A stretch of DNA of 64,000 nucleotides. Origin: JBOCEF01 sp047610385. Its GTDB lineage: Bacteria > Pseudomonadota > Alphaproteobacteria > Rhodobacterales > Rhodobacteraceae. This document shows, in pieces, positions 49,569-58,496 of the stretch. The notes beneath the pieces were generated by a model that was not told where the DNA came from, made no database searches, and saw only the letters and a program-made list of their open reading frames with translations. The position numbers were made by a program, and so were the translations under genes. Numbering within the stretch: the first letter of the stretch is position 1; each line of letters starts with the position of its first letter. The stretch lies in NCBI GenBank assembly GCA_047610385.1, contig JBLGAC010000012.1:22954-86953 (forward strand), given 5' to 3'.

Positions 49569-49784
49569 TCAACGCAGGATCAGCCCAGTGGCCGCGATGG
49601 CGAGGCCCAGAAACGCGAACGCCACTGACGCCATGTTCACCGCGGCCATGCGGTTCAGCAAGGGCCGGGCGTCCTTCATGCTCTGGCCCGACTTCCTTAG
49701 CTTCAGTGCGGTCAGCAGGCACCACACCACACCGCCAAGGCCAATGGCCGCAAGAATGACGCCCAGATAGATCAGGATCTGCAT
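49569..49784 (-). CDS. Small two-helix membrane protein, unknown function
   Basis: 71 aa: MQILIYLGVILAAIGLGGVV starts the first membrane helix, a short charged loop (KLRKSGQSMKDARPLLNRM) follows, then a second helix (ASVAFAFLGLAIAATGLIL). No family motif is known to me. It is a plausible real gene with an ATG and good codon bias, lying alone between two larger genes. Confidence 0.7.
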   Translation of the reverse strand: MQILIYLGVILAAIGLGGVVWCLLTALKLRKSGQSMKDARPLLNRMAAVNMASVAFAFLGLAIAATGLILR

Positions 49785-49870
49785 GCCTCGGTCCCTTGTT
49801 GATCTGGGCGCCGCCCGGATTTCACGGCCCGTTTAGCGCGTGGACCCGGCGGCGTCACCCCCCGGCGCGG

Positions 49871-50791
49871 TCAGGCGCAGGTCGCGGTGATTTCGCGGGC
49901 CAGCGCCTCACCATCGGTCAGGCGCAGGATCCACAGGGGCGGAACCCCTGATCCGCCGATCCCATGCACAGCGCCATACAGTGCCCCAAGCGGGATTGCC
50001 CGGCCGCAGCTGTCGCCGCCTGCGCGGATATTCGCCTCAGCCGCCGCGCGGAAATCGGGGGTGGAGGCCGCGATGCGCCAGATCACCGGCATCGCGACGG
50101 GCAGGTGGCAATGGCGCCCGACCTCGCCTGCATAATCCTCCGGCGATGCATCCGATGCGCGCGCGGCGGCCAGGGCCGCGGCCAGGGGCACCGACGCCGC
50201 ATCCTGCCCGGCATCCAGCGCCGCGCCCATGTCTGCGCCATCCAGCGCGGCGGTCAGCGCAGCGGCAAAGACCCTGCCATGATCGCGCGCCGCGTCGCCC
50301 AGATTGGTGATCGCCATCGAGGTCTCCAGCGTCGCGGCATCCGCGCCGCCGGGCCGCGCCAGCAGGGGCGCAAGACGCGACAGGGCCGGCAGCTGGTCAT
50401 CCTCGATCCCGGGCGGGTCGGTGCGCCCGGCCATCAGGTTTCTCACCGCGCCGCGGGTGGGCTTGTCGATATAGCCGGTCCACGATCCGCCGGGCCCGAA
50501 CGCGTCCATGAAGCGGGCTTGCGCGGTCTCTGCGGTGAAATCCACCGCCAGCATCGCCGTGCGCATCTGGGCACCGTATTGCGACCCCTGTCCGGAGCGC
50601 CGCCCGTGATGGACGAAGCCGCCCTTGGCGCCCGCGAAATCTGCCGCGTTGGGCGTGCGGAAGGCCAGCGGCCCGGCCGCCTCCAAGGCCGCGATGCGCG
50701 CAGGATCATACAGCCAATGCAGCCCCAGCGCGGCGGCATCGGCGGTCAGGGCGCCGATCAGGGCGGCCTCGGCGCGGGCGGATCGGATCAT
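49871..50791 (-). CDS. ADP-ribosylglycohydrolase family protein
   Basis: 306 aa from the ATG at 50791 (AAAAGG nine bases upstream); the ATG at 50800 is too close to that site. AALIGALTADAAALGLHWLYD is the family N-terminus, and the last third has NIRAGGDSCGRAIPLGALYGAVHG with the conserved GGD and G(A)LxGA(x)xG metal/substrate motifs. Such enzymes remove ADP-ribose from proteins (DraG-like) or cleave related compounds; the N-terminal GxxxGDxxG differs (LTADAAALG), so activity is uncertain. No DraT toxin or transferase partner adjoins. Confidence 0.8.
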   Translation of the reverse strand: MIRSARAEAALIGALTADAAALGLHWLYDPARIAALEAAGPLAFRTPNAADFAGAKGGFVHHGRRSGQGSQYGAQMRTAMLAVDFTAETAQARFMDAFGPGGSWTGYIDKPTRGAVRNLMAGRTDPPGIEDDQLPALSRLAPLLARPGGADAATLETSMAITNLGDAARDHGRVFAAALTAALDGADMGAALDAGQDAASVPLAAALAAARASDASPEDYAGEVGRHCHLPVAMPVIWRIAASTPDFRAAAEANIRAGGDSCGRAIPLGALYGAVHGIGGSGVPPLWILRLTDGEALAREITATCA

Positions 50792-50909
50792 GGCGGTCAT
50801 CCTTTTGGTCAAACTTATGCGGCGACGGCGATATGCCCCCCCCCGCAATATAAGGTGTGGCGATGAAGGGGCGCGCGGGCCACAGGCCCGTCCGACCCGA
50901 GGGCGCAAA

Positions 50910-53900
50910 TCACTCAGGCGTGTACCCCCCACCCGACGGGGTATCGAGCCAGAACACATCCCCCACCCCCATCTCAGTCTTGTCGGCTGATCGCAGCTCA
51001 TCCACCGATCCGTCCGCACGCACGACCCGCGTGCGCCCAACCGCGCCCGGCCCACCCTTGCCCAGCCCGGGAGGCGGCACAACCCGGTGCCCTGACAGGA
51101 TCGCGGCGGTCATCGGCGCCAAAAACCTGATCCGCCGCCGTGTGCCGTCGCCGCCGCGAAAGTCCCCCGCGCCGCCCGACCCGGCCCGGATTGAGAATTC
51201 ATCCAGCACCACCGGAAAGCGCCATTCCAGCACTTCGGGGTCCGTCAGGCGGCTGTTGGTCATGTGGGTGTGCACGCCCGATGTGCCCGGATGTCCGGTC
51301 CCGTCATGCAAAATTCCGGCGCCGGACCCGCCGCACACCGTTTCATAATACTGCCAGCGGTCATTGCCCCAAGTGGTGTTGTTCATGGTCGATTGCGCCG
51401 CCGCCTGAACCCCCAGCGCCAAAAGCAGCGCAGATGTCACGGCCTGCGATGTTTCCACATTTCCGGCGATCACCGCGGCGGGATAGCGGGGCGACAGCAT
51501 GGTGCCTTCAGGCAGGATCACCTTCAGGGGCTTCATCACCCCTTCGTTCATCGGGATGCCGTCCGCGACCAGCAGGCGGAACACATACAGCACCGCGGCC
51601 CGCGTCACCGGTTCGGGCGCGTTGTAATTGGTGGCAAGCTGCGCGGTGGTGCCGGTGAAATCGACAGTTGCTTCACGGGCCGCATGATCCACCGTCAGCT
51701 TCACGCGGATTTCGCGCGCGGTGCCGTCATAATCGGGGTCCATGGGATAGGTGATTTGCGCATCTTGCAGGCCGGTGATGGCGCGGCGCACGCATTCTTC
51801 GGCATTGTCCTGAACGTGGCCCATATAGGCCTCAACCGTTGCGCGCCCGAAATGATCGACCATGCGGCGCAGCTCAGCCGCCCCCTTGGCGCAGGATGCG
51901 ACCTGCGCCTTCAGGTCCGCGATGTTGATGTCGACGGCCCGCACTGGATACGCGCCGGACAGCAGCAGCTTGCGGGTGGCATCTTCGCGGAAGCGGTCGG
52001 CATCGACCAGCTTCCAGTTGTCGATCAGGACGCCTTCGTCCTCAACCCGGCGGCTGTCAGGGGGCATGGAGCCGGGGGTCAGCCCGCCGACATCGGTGTG
52101 GTGACCGCGGGCGGCGACGTAGAACAGGATCTCCGCCTCAGTGTCATCCCAGACGGGCGCGACCACGGTGATGTCGGGCAGGTGGGTGCCGCCATTATAG
52201 GGCGCGTTCAGGCAATAAACATCGCCGACGCCCATTTTGGGGTTCTGATCCATGATCGCTTTGACCGACGCCGCCATCGACCCCAGATGCACCGGCATAT
52301 GCGGCGCGTTGGCAATCAGATCCCCGGCGCGGTCAAACAGCGCGCAGGAAAAATCGAGGCGCTCCTTGATGGTCACCGACGCGGCGGTGTTTTCCAGAAC
52401 TGCGCCCATCTGCTCCGCGATTGACATGGTGAGGTTGTTGAACACCTCCAGCATCACCGGATCGGCCTTGGCGCCCACGGCCTCAGTGCGCGGACGAGGG
52501 GTGATGCGGGTCAGCTTGATGTGGTCATGGGCCGTGACCGCGGCGCGCCAGCCGTCTTCGATGATGATCGATGTATGATCCTCAACCAGCACCGCGGGGC
52601 CGGTCAGCGTGTCACCGGGGCGCAGATCGGCGCGGCGCACGAACCGCGCGTCGGTCCAAGTGCCGCCCGCATAGATCGGGGCGGTTAGCGCCGTGGGATA
52701 AGCGTCTTCGGGGCGCTCATCCACGGGGAACACAGGCTCTGACAGGTCGGCGGCGCGGCCGATGGCCTCCATGCTCAGGGCCTCAATCACCAAGGGCCGG
52801 TCGCCGGGGGCAAAGCCAAAGCGCTGGGCGTGCGCGGTGTTGAACGTCGCGCGCATGTCCTGTTCGCGCCCGAACGGGATCGGCAGCGCGGTGTCGGTGC
52901 CTTCGACCTTCAGCATCATGACTGGCGCCAGATCAATGTCGCGTGCTGAGACGCCCTGCGCCTCAACCTCTCCGCTGACCGCCACGGACAGGCGGTCAAG
53001 ATCAGCGGCGGCCTGCATGCGGCTGGCGGGATCCAAGCGCGCCTCAACCGCCATTTGCCGTGATGCGCGGATGTCGGCCAGCCCCATGCCATAGGCGGAC
53101 AGCAAGGACGCCATCGGGTGGATCAAGCACCGCTCCATGCCCAGCGTGTCGGCGATGGCGCAGGCAAATTGCGCGCCCGCGCCGCCGAACACGGTCAGGC
53201 AGTATCCGGTCACGTCATGGCCGCGCTGCACCGATATGGTCTTGATGGCGTTGGCCATGTTTTCAACCGCGATGCGCAGGAACCCGGTGGCGGCGTCTTC
53301 GGCTGACAGCCCGGTGTCCGCGGCCATCTCGGCAAAGCGCGCGCGGGTGGCGGCGGCGTCCAAGGGTTGATCGGCGTCAGGGCCAAAAATCGCGGGGAAA
53401 AATTCAGGGCGCAGGCGCCCCGTGGCGACATTTGCATCGGTCACCGCCAGCGCGCCGCCGCGGCCATAGCAGGCAGGGCCGGGATCGGCGCCCGCGCTTT
53501 GCGGCCCGACCTGAAGCCGCCCGCCTTGATAGGTCAGCAAGGACCCACCCCCTGCCGCCACCGTATGAATGTGCATCATCGGCGCGCGCATCCGCACGCC
53601 GGCAACTTCGGTGTGCAGGACCCGTTCAAATTCGCCGGCATAGTGGCAGACATCGGTGGACGTGCCGCCCATGTCAAAGCCGATGATGTGGTCTTCGCCC
53701 GCAATGGCTGAGGTCCGCACGGCACCGACCACCCCACCCGCAGGCCCGGACAGAATCGCGTCCTTGCCTTGGAACATCTGCGCGTCGGTCAGCCCGCCAG
53801 AGCTTTGCATGAACATCAGCTTGCCCGACATGTCGCCGTCGAACGCCGCAGCAACCCTGTCCAGATACCGGCGCAGGATCGGCGACAGATAGGCGTCCAC

Positions 53901-54527
53901 CACCGTGGTGTCGCCGCGGCTGACCATCTTCATCAGCGGGGACACCTGGTGGGACACGCTGACCTGCGCCATGCCGACCTCTCGCGCGATGGTGCCTGCG
54001 CGGGCCTCATGCGCGGTAAATCGATAGCCATGCACGAACACCACTGCGCAGGCGTTGATGCCGTCAGCTTTGGCCTGTGCCAGGGCGTCGCGCAGGGGGG
54101 CCTCGTTCAGGGCGCATTCCACGGTGCCGTCGGCGCGCACGCGCTCGTCAGCCTCTATGACTCGGTCATAGAGCATTTCGGGCAGCACGATATGGCGGTC
54201 GAACAGGCGCGGGCGGTTCTGATAGGCCAGCCGCAGCTGGTCGCGCAGGCCCTTGGTGATCACCAGAACCGTGCGGTCGCCCTTGCGCTCCAACAAGGCG
54301 TTGGTGGCCACGGTGGTGCCCATCTTGACCGACTTTACCAGCGCCGCAGGGATCGGCGCGTCCGCATCCAGCGACAGGAACCGCCTTATGCCCGCAAGGG
54401 CGGCGTCGCGATACTGTTCGGGGTTGTCCGACAGCAGCTTGGCGGTGCTGAGAGCGCCAGACGGATCGCGCGCCACAATGTCAGTGAACGTGCCACCGCG
54501 GTCGATCCAGAAATCCCATTGTGTCAT
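50910..54527 (-). CDS. Fused hydantoinase A/B, 5-oxoprolinase (ATP-hydrolysing) type
   Basis: 1205 aa from the ATG at 54527, with possible earlier starts at 54536 and 54542. The HyuA half (about 1-680) has WIDRGGTFTDIVARDPSG, MGTTVATNALLERKG and GFDMGGTSTDVCHYAGEFER, the actin-like ATPase motifs. The HyuB half (about 700-1205) begins VFNNLTMSIAEQMGAVLENT and carries PHMPVHLGSM. The length and fused order match eukaryotic and bacterial 5-oxoprolinases, which open 5-oxoproline to glutamate with ATP. N-methylhydantoinase is the alternative. It diverges from a GNAT gene by 80 bp. Confidence 0.88.
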   Translation of the reverse strand: MTQWDFWIDRGGTFTDIVARDPSGALSTAKLLSDNPEQYRDAALAGIRRFLSLDADAPIPAALVKSVKMGTTVATNALLERKGDRTVLVITKGLRDQLRLAYQNRPRLFDRHIVLPEMLYDRVIEADERVRADGTVECALNEAPLRDALAQAKADGINACAVVFVHGYRFTAHEARAGTIAREVGMAQVSVSHQVSPLMKMVSRGDTTVVDAYLSPILRRYLDRVAAAFDGDMSGKLMFMQSSGGLTDAQMFQGKDAILSGPAGGVVGAVRTSAIAGEDHIIGFDMGGTSTDVCHYAGEFERVLHTEVAGVRMRAPMMHIHTVAAGGGSLLTYQGGRLQVGPQSAGADPGPACYGRGGALAVTDANVATGRLRPEFFPAIFGPDADQPLDAAATRARFAEMAADTGLSAEDAATGFLRIAVENMANAIKTISVQRGHDVTGYCLTVFGGAGAQFACAIADTLGMERCLIHPMASLLSAYGMGLADIRASRQMAVEARLDPASRMQAAADLDRLSVAVSGEVEAQGVSARDIDLAPVMMLKVEGTDTALPIPFGREQDMRATFNTAHAQRFGFAPGDRPLVIEALSMEAIGRAADLSEPVFPVDERPEDAYPTALTAPIYAGGTWTDARFVRRADLRPGDTLTGPAVLVEDHTSIIIEDGWRAAVTAHDHIKLTRITPRPRTEAVGAKADPVMLEVFNNLTMSIAEQMGAVLENTAASVTIKERLDFSCALFDRAGDLIANAPHMPVHLGSMAASVKAIMDQNPKMGVGDVYCLNAPYNGGTHLPDITVVAPVWDDTEAEILFYVAARGHHTDVGGLTPGSMPPDSRRVEDEGVLIDNWKLVDADRFREDATRKLLLSGAYPVRAVDINIADLKAQVASCAKGAAELRRMVDHFGRATVEAYMGHVQDNAEECVRRAITGLQDAQITYPMDPDYDGTAREIRVKLTVDHAAREATVDFTGTTAQLATNYNAPEPVTRAAVLYVFRLLVADGIPMNEGVMKPLKVILPEGTMLSPRYPAAVIAGNVETSQAVTSALLLALGVQAAAQSTMNNTTWGNDRWQYYETVCGGSGAGILHDGTGHPGTSGVHTHMTNSRLTDPEVLEWRFPVVLDEFSIRAGSGGAGDFRGGDGTRRRIRFLAPMTAAILSGHRVVPPPGLGKGGPGAVGRTRVVRADGSVDELRSADKTEMGVGDVFWLDTPSGGGYTPE

Positions 54528-54607
54528 CGCCTGCATCCCCATCTTGCCGTTTGTCGCCGTCCTGCCTATCCCCGATCCACGGCCCCATGCAACGGAGGCA
54601 TCCGGCA

Positions 54608-55084
54608 ATGATCATCCGACCCTTGGAAACCCGCGACCTTCCTGACGTCGCCGCGCTGTGGAACCCCGCGATTCGTGGCGGCGCGATCACCTTCACCACG
54701 GTGGAAAAGACCCCAAGCGCGCTGGCCGAATGGCTGGTCGCAGGCCCGCCCCGCATTGTGGCTGAAGGACCCGGCGGCCTGCTGGGCTTTGTCGCCGCGG
54801 GGCCGTTCCGCCATGGTCCCGGCTATGCCCGCATTTGGGAGCATACGATCTTTGTCGCCCCCGATGCGCAAGGCCGCGGTGTCGGTGCCGCGTTGATTGA
54901 GGCGATGGCCAGCGCTGCCCGCGCGCAGGGGATCGGCAGCCTGATTGGCGCCATATCGGGCAAGAACCCTGATGCAGTCGCCTTTCATACGCGGGCCGGT
55001 TTCACTGAAGTTGGCCGCATTCCCCGCGCCGGGTGGAAGTTCGGGCGATGGTTGGATCTGGTGTTGATGCAGCGGTTGGTCTGA
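54608..55084 (+). CDS. GNAT-family N-acetyltransferase (phosphinothricin acetyltransferase-like)
   Basis: 158 aa from the ATG at 54608 (GGAGG nine bases upstream). MIIRPLETRDLPDVAALWNP and the acetyl-CoA-binding HTIFVAPDAQGRGVGAALIE (QGRGVGAAL loop) are clear, and KNPDAVAFHTRAGFTEVGRI is the usual C-terminal motif. The pattern is close to phosphinothricin/methionine sulfoximine acetyltransferases, but the substrate is not certain. Confidence 0.87.
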   Translation: MIIRPLETRDLPDVAALWNPAIRGGAITFTTVEKTPSALAEWLVAGPPRIVAEGPGGLLGFVAAGPFRHGPGYARIWEHTIFVAPDAQGRGVGAALIEAMASAARAQGIGSLIGAISGKNPDAVAFHTRAGFTEVGRIPRAGWKFGRWLDLVLMQRLV

Positions 55085-55090
55085 GCGGCA

Positions 55091-55121
55091 CAAAAAAAAG
55101 GGAGACCGGCAAGCCGGTCTC
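55091..55121 (-). terminator. Strong U-rich terminator facing minus-strand transcription
   Basis: GGGAGACCGGC-AA-GCCGGTCTCCC is an 11-bp perfect stem. On the minus strand it is followed by eight T residues; on the plus strand no U-run follows, so it is not mainly a terminator for the GNAT gene. It is the second of two terminators for something transcribed leftward from 55.2-55.5 kb. Confidence 0.85.
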
Positions 55122-55194
55122 CCCTGAAAGTGTTTCGAACGAGGGACGTTGCAAAGGTTTTCCTGAAATTTGCGTCGCCGCAATAAGCAAAGAA

Positions 55195-55236
55195 AAAACT
55201 GGACCCGCCGCACATCAATGTTCCACGCAGCGGGCC
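55195..55236 (-). terminator. First terminator of the orphan minus-strand unit
   Basis: On the minus strand GGGCCCGC...GCGGGTCC pairs (8 bp with one G-U), the stem continues with TGCGT/GTGCG, and AG plus six T residues follow. It overlaps the stop of the small frame described at 55215-55412. Confidence 0.7.
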
Positions 55237-55412
55237 CGTCCATCCGGCGCGTGATCGCGGTGCGTTCCTGCAGCCAACCCCATTGGCCGCTCGTCCCCAC
55301 CAAGCCCTATGCGGGATAACGACCAGAAATGTCCGTCATCCCAGGGCCCGAGGGGCGCGCCGCGTCCGCTCTGGACGCCGTCACACACTTCAATGTGCGA
55401 CACGATCATCAT
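55215..55412 (-). CDS. Possible 65-aa small protein (or ncRNA transcript), unknown
   Basis: A frame beginning MMIVSHIEVCDGVQSGRG, with aspartate, histidine and tryptophan (GPWDDGHFWSLSRIGLG), ends CVEH at the hairpin terminator. A TATGAT-like -10 overlaps the start codon region, and CAGG lies just before the two ATGs. A dedicated terminator supports transcription; protein coding is uncertain, and a structured small RNA is the alternative. It does not resemble a family I know. Confidence 0.4.
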   Translation of the reverse strand: MMIVSHIEVCDGVQSGRGAPLGPWDDGHFWSLSRIGLGGDERPMGLAAGTHRDHAPDGRARCVEH

Positions 55413-55550
55413 AACCTGACTGCCCGTGACCCAGCCGTGACAGATCAAGGCGCATGCGTGAAAATGGCCGTGACAGCTGGGTGAAATCCGTAAAACCAGC
55501 GTGAAAGGCTGAAATAAGGCCAAATAGGGCCAGATTTAGGCGGATTTTCG
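55413..55550. other. AT-rich region with repeats upstream of the orphan unit
   Basis: GCCGTGACAG occurs at 55434-55443 and 55468-55477 (34 bp apart), and ACCCAGC/GCTGGGT form an inverted repeat. The segment 55500-55550 is AT-rich. It probably holds the promoter of the orphan unit, or the 3' region of the threonine dehydratase-like gene. No gene seen. Confidence 0.4.
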
Positions 55551-56519
55551 TCAAATCAAGGCAAGCGCCCGACTCACCGTCTCCGGATCAGCGTTGCCGC
55601 CTGTCACCACTGCGATCACTGGGCCGTCGCGCAAGGCATCGCCCCGCCACAGCGCAGCAGCCAGTGATACGGCGCCGCCCGGCTCTGCCAGAATTTTTAG
55701 CCTTAGCGCCGCCAGACCCACCGCGTGCAGTGCCTCCCGGTCAGACACCACAAGGCCCGGACCGCACAGCCGCCGCATGATCGGAAAGGTGATCTCGCCG
55801 GGTGACGGGGTGACGATTGCGTCGCAGATCGACCCTGACATGGCTGCGTTGGTCTGCCGCGACCCAGCGCGCAGTGACCGCGCGACATCATCAAATCCCT
55901 CAGGCTCCGCCGTGCGCACGCGCATCTGCGGGGCCTCAGCCTCAAGCGCCAGCGCGATGCCCGCGGTCAGACCGCCGCCGCCGCAGCACACCACCACATC
56001 GGCTGCATCAATCCCGGCGTCGCGCGCCTGTTCGGCGATCTCAAGCCCGACTGTGCCCTGACCGGCGATCACCATCGGGTCATCATACGGGCGCACCAAA
56101 ATCAGGCCGCGGTCTTCGGCCAAGGCAGCGCCGATGGTTTCGCGGTCCTCGCCGCCGGGGCGGTCATAGGTCACCACCTCAGCCCCCAGCGCGCGGGTGT
56201 TGGCAAGTTTGAGCGCAGGCGCGTCGGCGGGCATCACGATCACGGTCGGAATGCCCAGCAGCTTGCCCGCCAGCGCCACGCCCTGCGCGTGGTTGCCCGA
56301 TGAATAGGCCAGCACCCCGCGCGTGCCGTCTGGCAGCACGGTCAGCGCCGACCACGCGCCGCGGAATTTAAAGCTGCCGGTGCGCTGCAGGCATTCGGCC
56401 TTCACCAGCACGCGGCGCCCCGCAATGTCGTTCAGGAACGGGCTTTCCAGCAATGGCGTGCGCAGGGCGTGGCCCGCCAGACGTGCGGCGGCGGCGCGAA
56501 TCGCGGTGATGTCGGTCAT
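55551..56519 (-). CDS. Threonine/serine dehydratase-like PLP enzyme
   Basis: 322 aa, the short form without an ACT regulatory domain. The PLP lysine is Lys51 in RTGSFKFRGA, followed by AYSSGNHAQGVA and the glycine loop CCGGGGLTAG. It could be catabolic threonine or serine dehydratase, serine racemase-like, or a hydroxyectoine-pathway EutB-type enzyme; no supporting neighbour settles this. It overlaps the hydrolase gene by four bases on the minus strand and is downstream of it. Confidence 0.85.
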   Translation of the reverse strand: MTDITAIRAAAARLAGHALRTPLLESPFLNDIAGRRVLVKAECLQRTGSFKFRGAWSALTVLPDGTRGVLAYSSGNHAQGVALAGKLLGIPTVIVMPADAPALKLANTRALGAEVVTYDRPGGEDRETIGAALAEDRGLILVRPYDDPMVIAGQGTVGLEIAEQARDAGIDAADVVVCCGGGGLTAGIALALEAEAPQMRVRTAEPEGFDDVARSLRAGSRQTNAAMSGSICDAIVTPSPGEITFPIMRRLCGPGLVVSDREALHAVGLAALRLKILAEPGGAVSLAAALWRGDALRDGPVIAVVTGGNADPETVSRALALI

Positions 56520-57364
56520 GGGCTTGGCGTTCTTTCGAAATGGATGCGCAGGGCTGCGATGGCCTCAGGTTCGTCCAGAAACGGAGCATGGCCGCGATCT
56601 GCGATGGTAAGGGCGGTGAAATCGGGGTGCTGCGTGGCCATCGCCTTTAAGGTTTCGGCGGACAGGACGTCTGACAGCGCGCCCCTGATCGTCAGCACCG
56701 GAATGGCCGCGCAGGCCGCGAACAATGGCGACAGGTTGATCTGCGGAATGCTTGGGTCCAGCGCGCCCAGCGTCGCGGTGGCCAAGGCGGGGTCGTAGCT
56801 GAGGACCGGTGCCCCGTCCGGCCCTTCGCCGAAGATCGCGCGGGCGTGTCCCTCCCACCGCGTGATCGGCACACCGGGGAAATCGGCGGCATGGGCGGCC
56901 TGCATGGCGGCGGCGGCTTCGGCGAAGGTCTTCGCCTCGGGCGGTGTGCCGACATAGCCAGCGATGCGCAACAGGCCCGCAACCTCTATCGCCGCGCCGA
57001 CATCATTGAGCGCAAGCGCCGTCACCAGACCGGGCCGCGTCGCCGCCATGACCATCCCGACAATCCCGCCGCGCGATGTGCCCAGCACGCCGACGCCGGT
57101 CAGCCCCAGATGGTCAATCAGCGCCAGCGCGTCACCCACTTCTACCGGGACCTGATATTCAGCCATCGGATCTTCTGCATGCGCCGAGCCCCCGCGCCCG
57201 CGCGCGCTGAGGCGGATCACCCGATGGCCGGGCAGGTGCGCGGGGATGTGGGCAAAATCGCGCAGATTGCGGCTCAGACCCGCAAGGCACAGGATGGCCG
57301 GGCCTTGGCCCTCATCCTCATAATGCAGTTGCCGACCGTCGGGCGCGGCGAAAACGGCCATCAA
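56516..57364 (-). CDS. Alpha/beta hydrolase
   Basis: 282 aa. The oxyanion-hole segment CLAGLSRNLRDF, the nucleophile elbow GTSRGG with Ser97, an aspartate near VLTIRGALSDVLS and the catalytic His in DRGHAPFL. The family covers esterases, haloalkane dehalogenases and many others; the substrate is unknown. It overlaps its downstream neighbour by four bases and its start overlaps the HAD gene stop, so HAD-hydrolase-dehydratase form one operon. Confidence 0.88.
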   Translation of the reverse strand: MMAVFAAPDGRQLHYEDEGQGPAILCLAGLSRNLRDFAHIPAHLPGHRVIRLSARGRGGSAHAEDPMAEYQVPVEVGDALALIDHLGLTGVGVLGTSRGGIVGMVMAATRPGLVTALALNDVGAAIEVAGLLRIAGYVGTPPEAKTFAEAAAAMQAAHAADFPGVPITRWEGHARAIFGEGPDGAPVLSYDPALATATLGALDPSIPQINLSPLFAACAAIPVLTIRGALSDVLSAETLKAMATQHPDFTALTIADRGHAPFLDEPEAIAALRIHFERTPSP

Positions 57365-58047
57365 TAGCGTCCTGCTGCGGCCGGAACCGCGGTCAGATCA
57401 GATGCAATTTCGTCCGGCGCCCAGGGCAGGCGCTCAGGGGGGGCAGACATGCGGTTGACCCAGATAGAGCGGAACCCATACCCCGCGGCCGCCGCCGCGT
57501 CCCAGCCGTTCGACGACACAAACAGCACCTCACGCGATGGGACGCCGAAGTGGCGGGTCACAAGGTCGTAGACCCGTGGTGAGGGCTTGAAGACCCCGCA
57601 GCTTTCCACCGAAATCAGCGCATCAAGCCACCCCGACAGGTTCGATGCATCCGCCGCCGCGCGCAGCATGTCCGGCGTTCCGTTGGACAGAATCGCGGTG
57701 TTGAGGCCGCGGGACTTCAGTTCCGCCAGCGTGGCCGCGGCATCGGGATAGGCTTCGAGCGTCCAGTAAAGGTCGAGCAGCGCGGCGCGGTGGGCGTCAG
57801 TCAGCCCGCCCACGGCCTCCATGGCGTAATCAAGCCCGTCCTGCGTGACCTTCCAGAAATCCGTATGCACCCCCGCTGCGGCGCGCAGCCAGGTGTATTC
57901 AAGCTGCTTGGTGCGCCAGATCGCCGACAGTTGCGGCAAGGTGTCGGCCAGCGCCTCATTGCCTGGCAGGGCGGCCAGCGCCCGTGCGGCCGCGGAGACG
58001 TCGAGCAAGGTGCCGTAGGCGTCGAACACGCAGGTGGTGATGGTCAT
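57361..58047 (-). CDS. Haloacid dehalogenase, type II
   Basis: 228 aa from the ATG at 58047 (AAAGG upstream). VFDAYGTLLD has the nucleophile Asp9; AILSNGTPDML and the Lys in GVFKPSPRVYDLV follow; FVSSNGWDAAAAAGYGFRSIWVNR is the C-terminal S-N-D pattern of L-2-haloacid dehalogenases. It would hydrolyse 2-haloacids such as chloroacetate, or another small acid. It overlaps the downstream hydrolase gene by four bases. Confidence 0.92.
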   Translation of the reverse strand: MTITTCVFDAYGTLLDVSAAARALAALPGNEALADTLPQLSAIWRTKQLEYTWLRAAAGVHTDFWKVTQDGLDYAMEAVGGLTDAHRAALLDLYWTLEAYPDAAATLAELKSRGLNTAILSNGTPDMLRAAADASNLSGWLDALISVESCGVFKPSPRVYDLVTRHFGVPSREVLFVSSNGWDAAAAAGYGFRSIWVNRMSAPPERLPWAPDEIASDLTAVPAAAGRY

Positions 58048-58496
58048 GAAAGTGGCCTTTCCATAGGGCGGATCGGCAGACAGCTTCGCGCCTGCGCGCA
58101 GGGCTGGCAAGCGGCGCATGGCGTGGGCACCCGATGGTCCCGGCAAGGTGATGGCCCCGGAGGCGCCGCGCCCACCGTTGCGCCCGCCCATAGCGGGGCA
58201 CCCGCGGCGCATTGCAAGCGTCGCTTGGGCGCTGAGGTGTGCATGCTGCGGATGGGGGCGATCGGCGCCCACGGTTGGTCTCGCCGCGCGGGCGCACGAT
58301 CGGCCATGGGCGCGCGGGTCGGCGCGCGCGGCGCCGGGCCCAACGGGAGGGCGATGGATCTTTGATCCGGCGACGACGGGCGGGAGCGCTTTGGGTCGGG
58401 ATGGTGTTACCGCACCCTCTAACACAAAGCGCCATGCCCGCCTCGGCAATGGCAGGCGCGCGCGTGGATCATTGTGAGCCGGCGCGCCGGCGCCCG
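58048..58496. other. Gap upstream of the haloacid dehalogenase gene with a repeat
   Basis: No gene seen. It contains GC-rich dispersed repeat copy 6 at 58321-58390, and the HAD promoter should lie near 58050-58150. Long antisense frames here are GC-driven chance. Confidence 0.5.
58321..58390. repeat. GC-rich dispersed repeat copy 6
   Basis: GGCGCCGGGCCCAACGGGAG, an internal GGATC-TTT-GATCC hairpin, then CGACGGGCGGGAGCGC, identical in its last 16 bases to the copy at 48007-48070. Only the inner hairpin differs. Confidence 0.7.
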
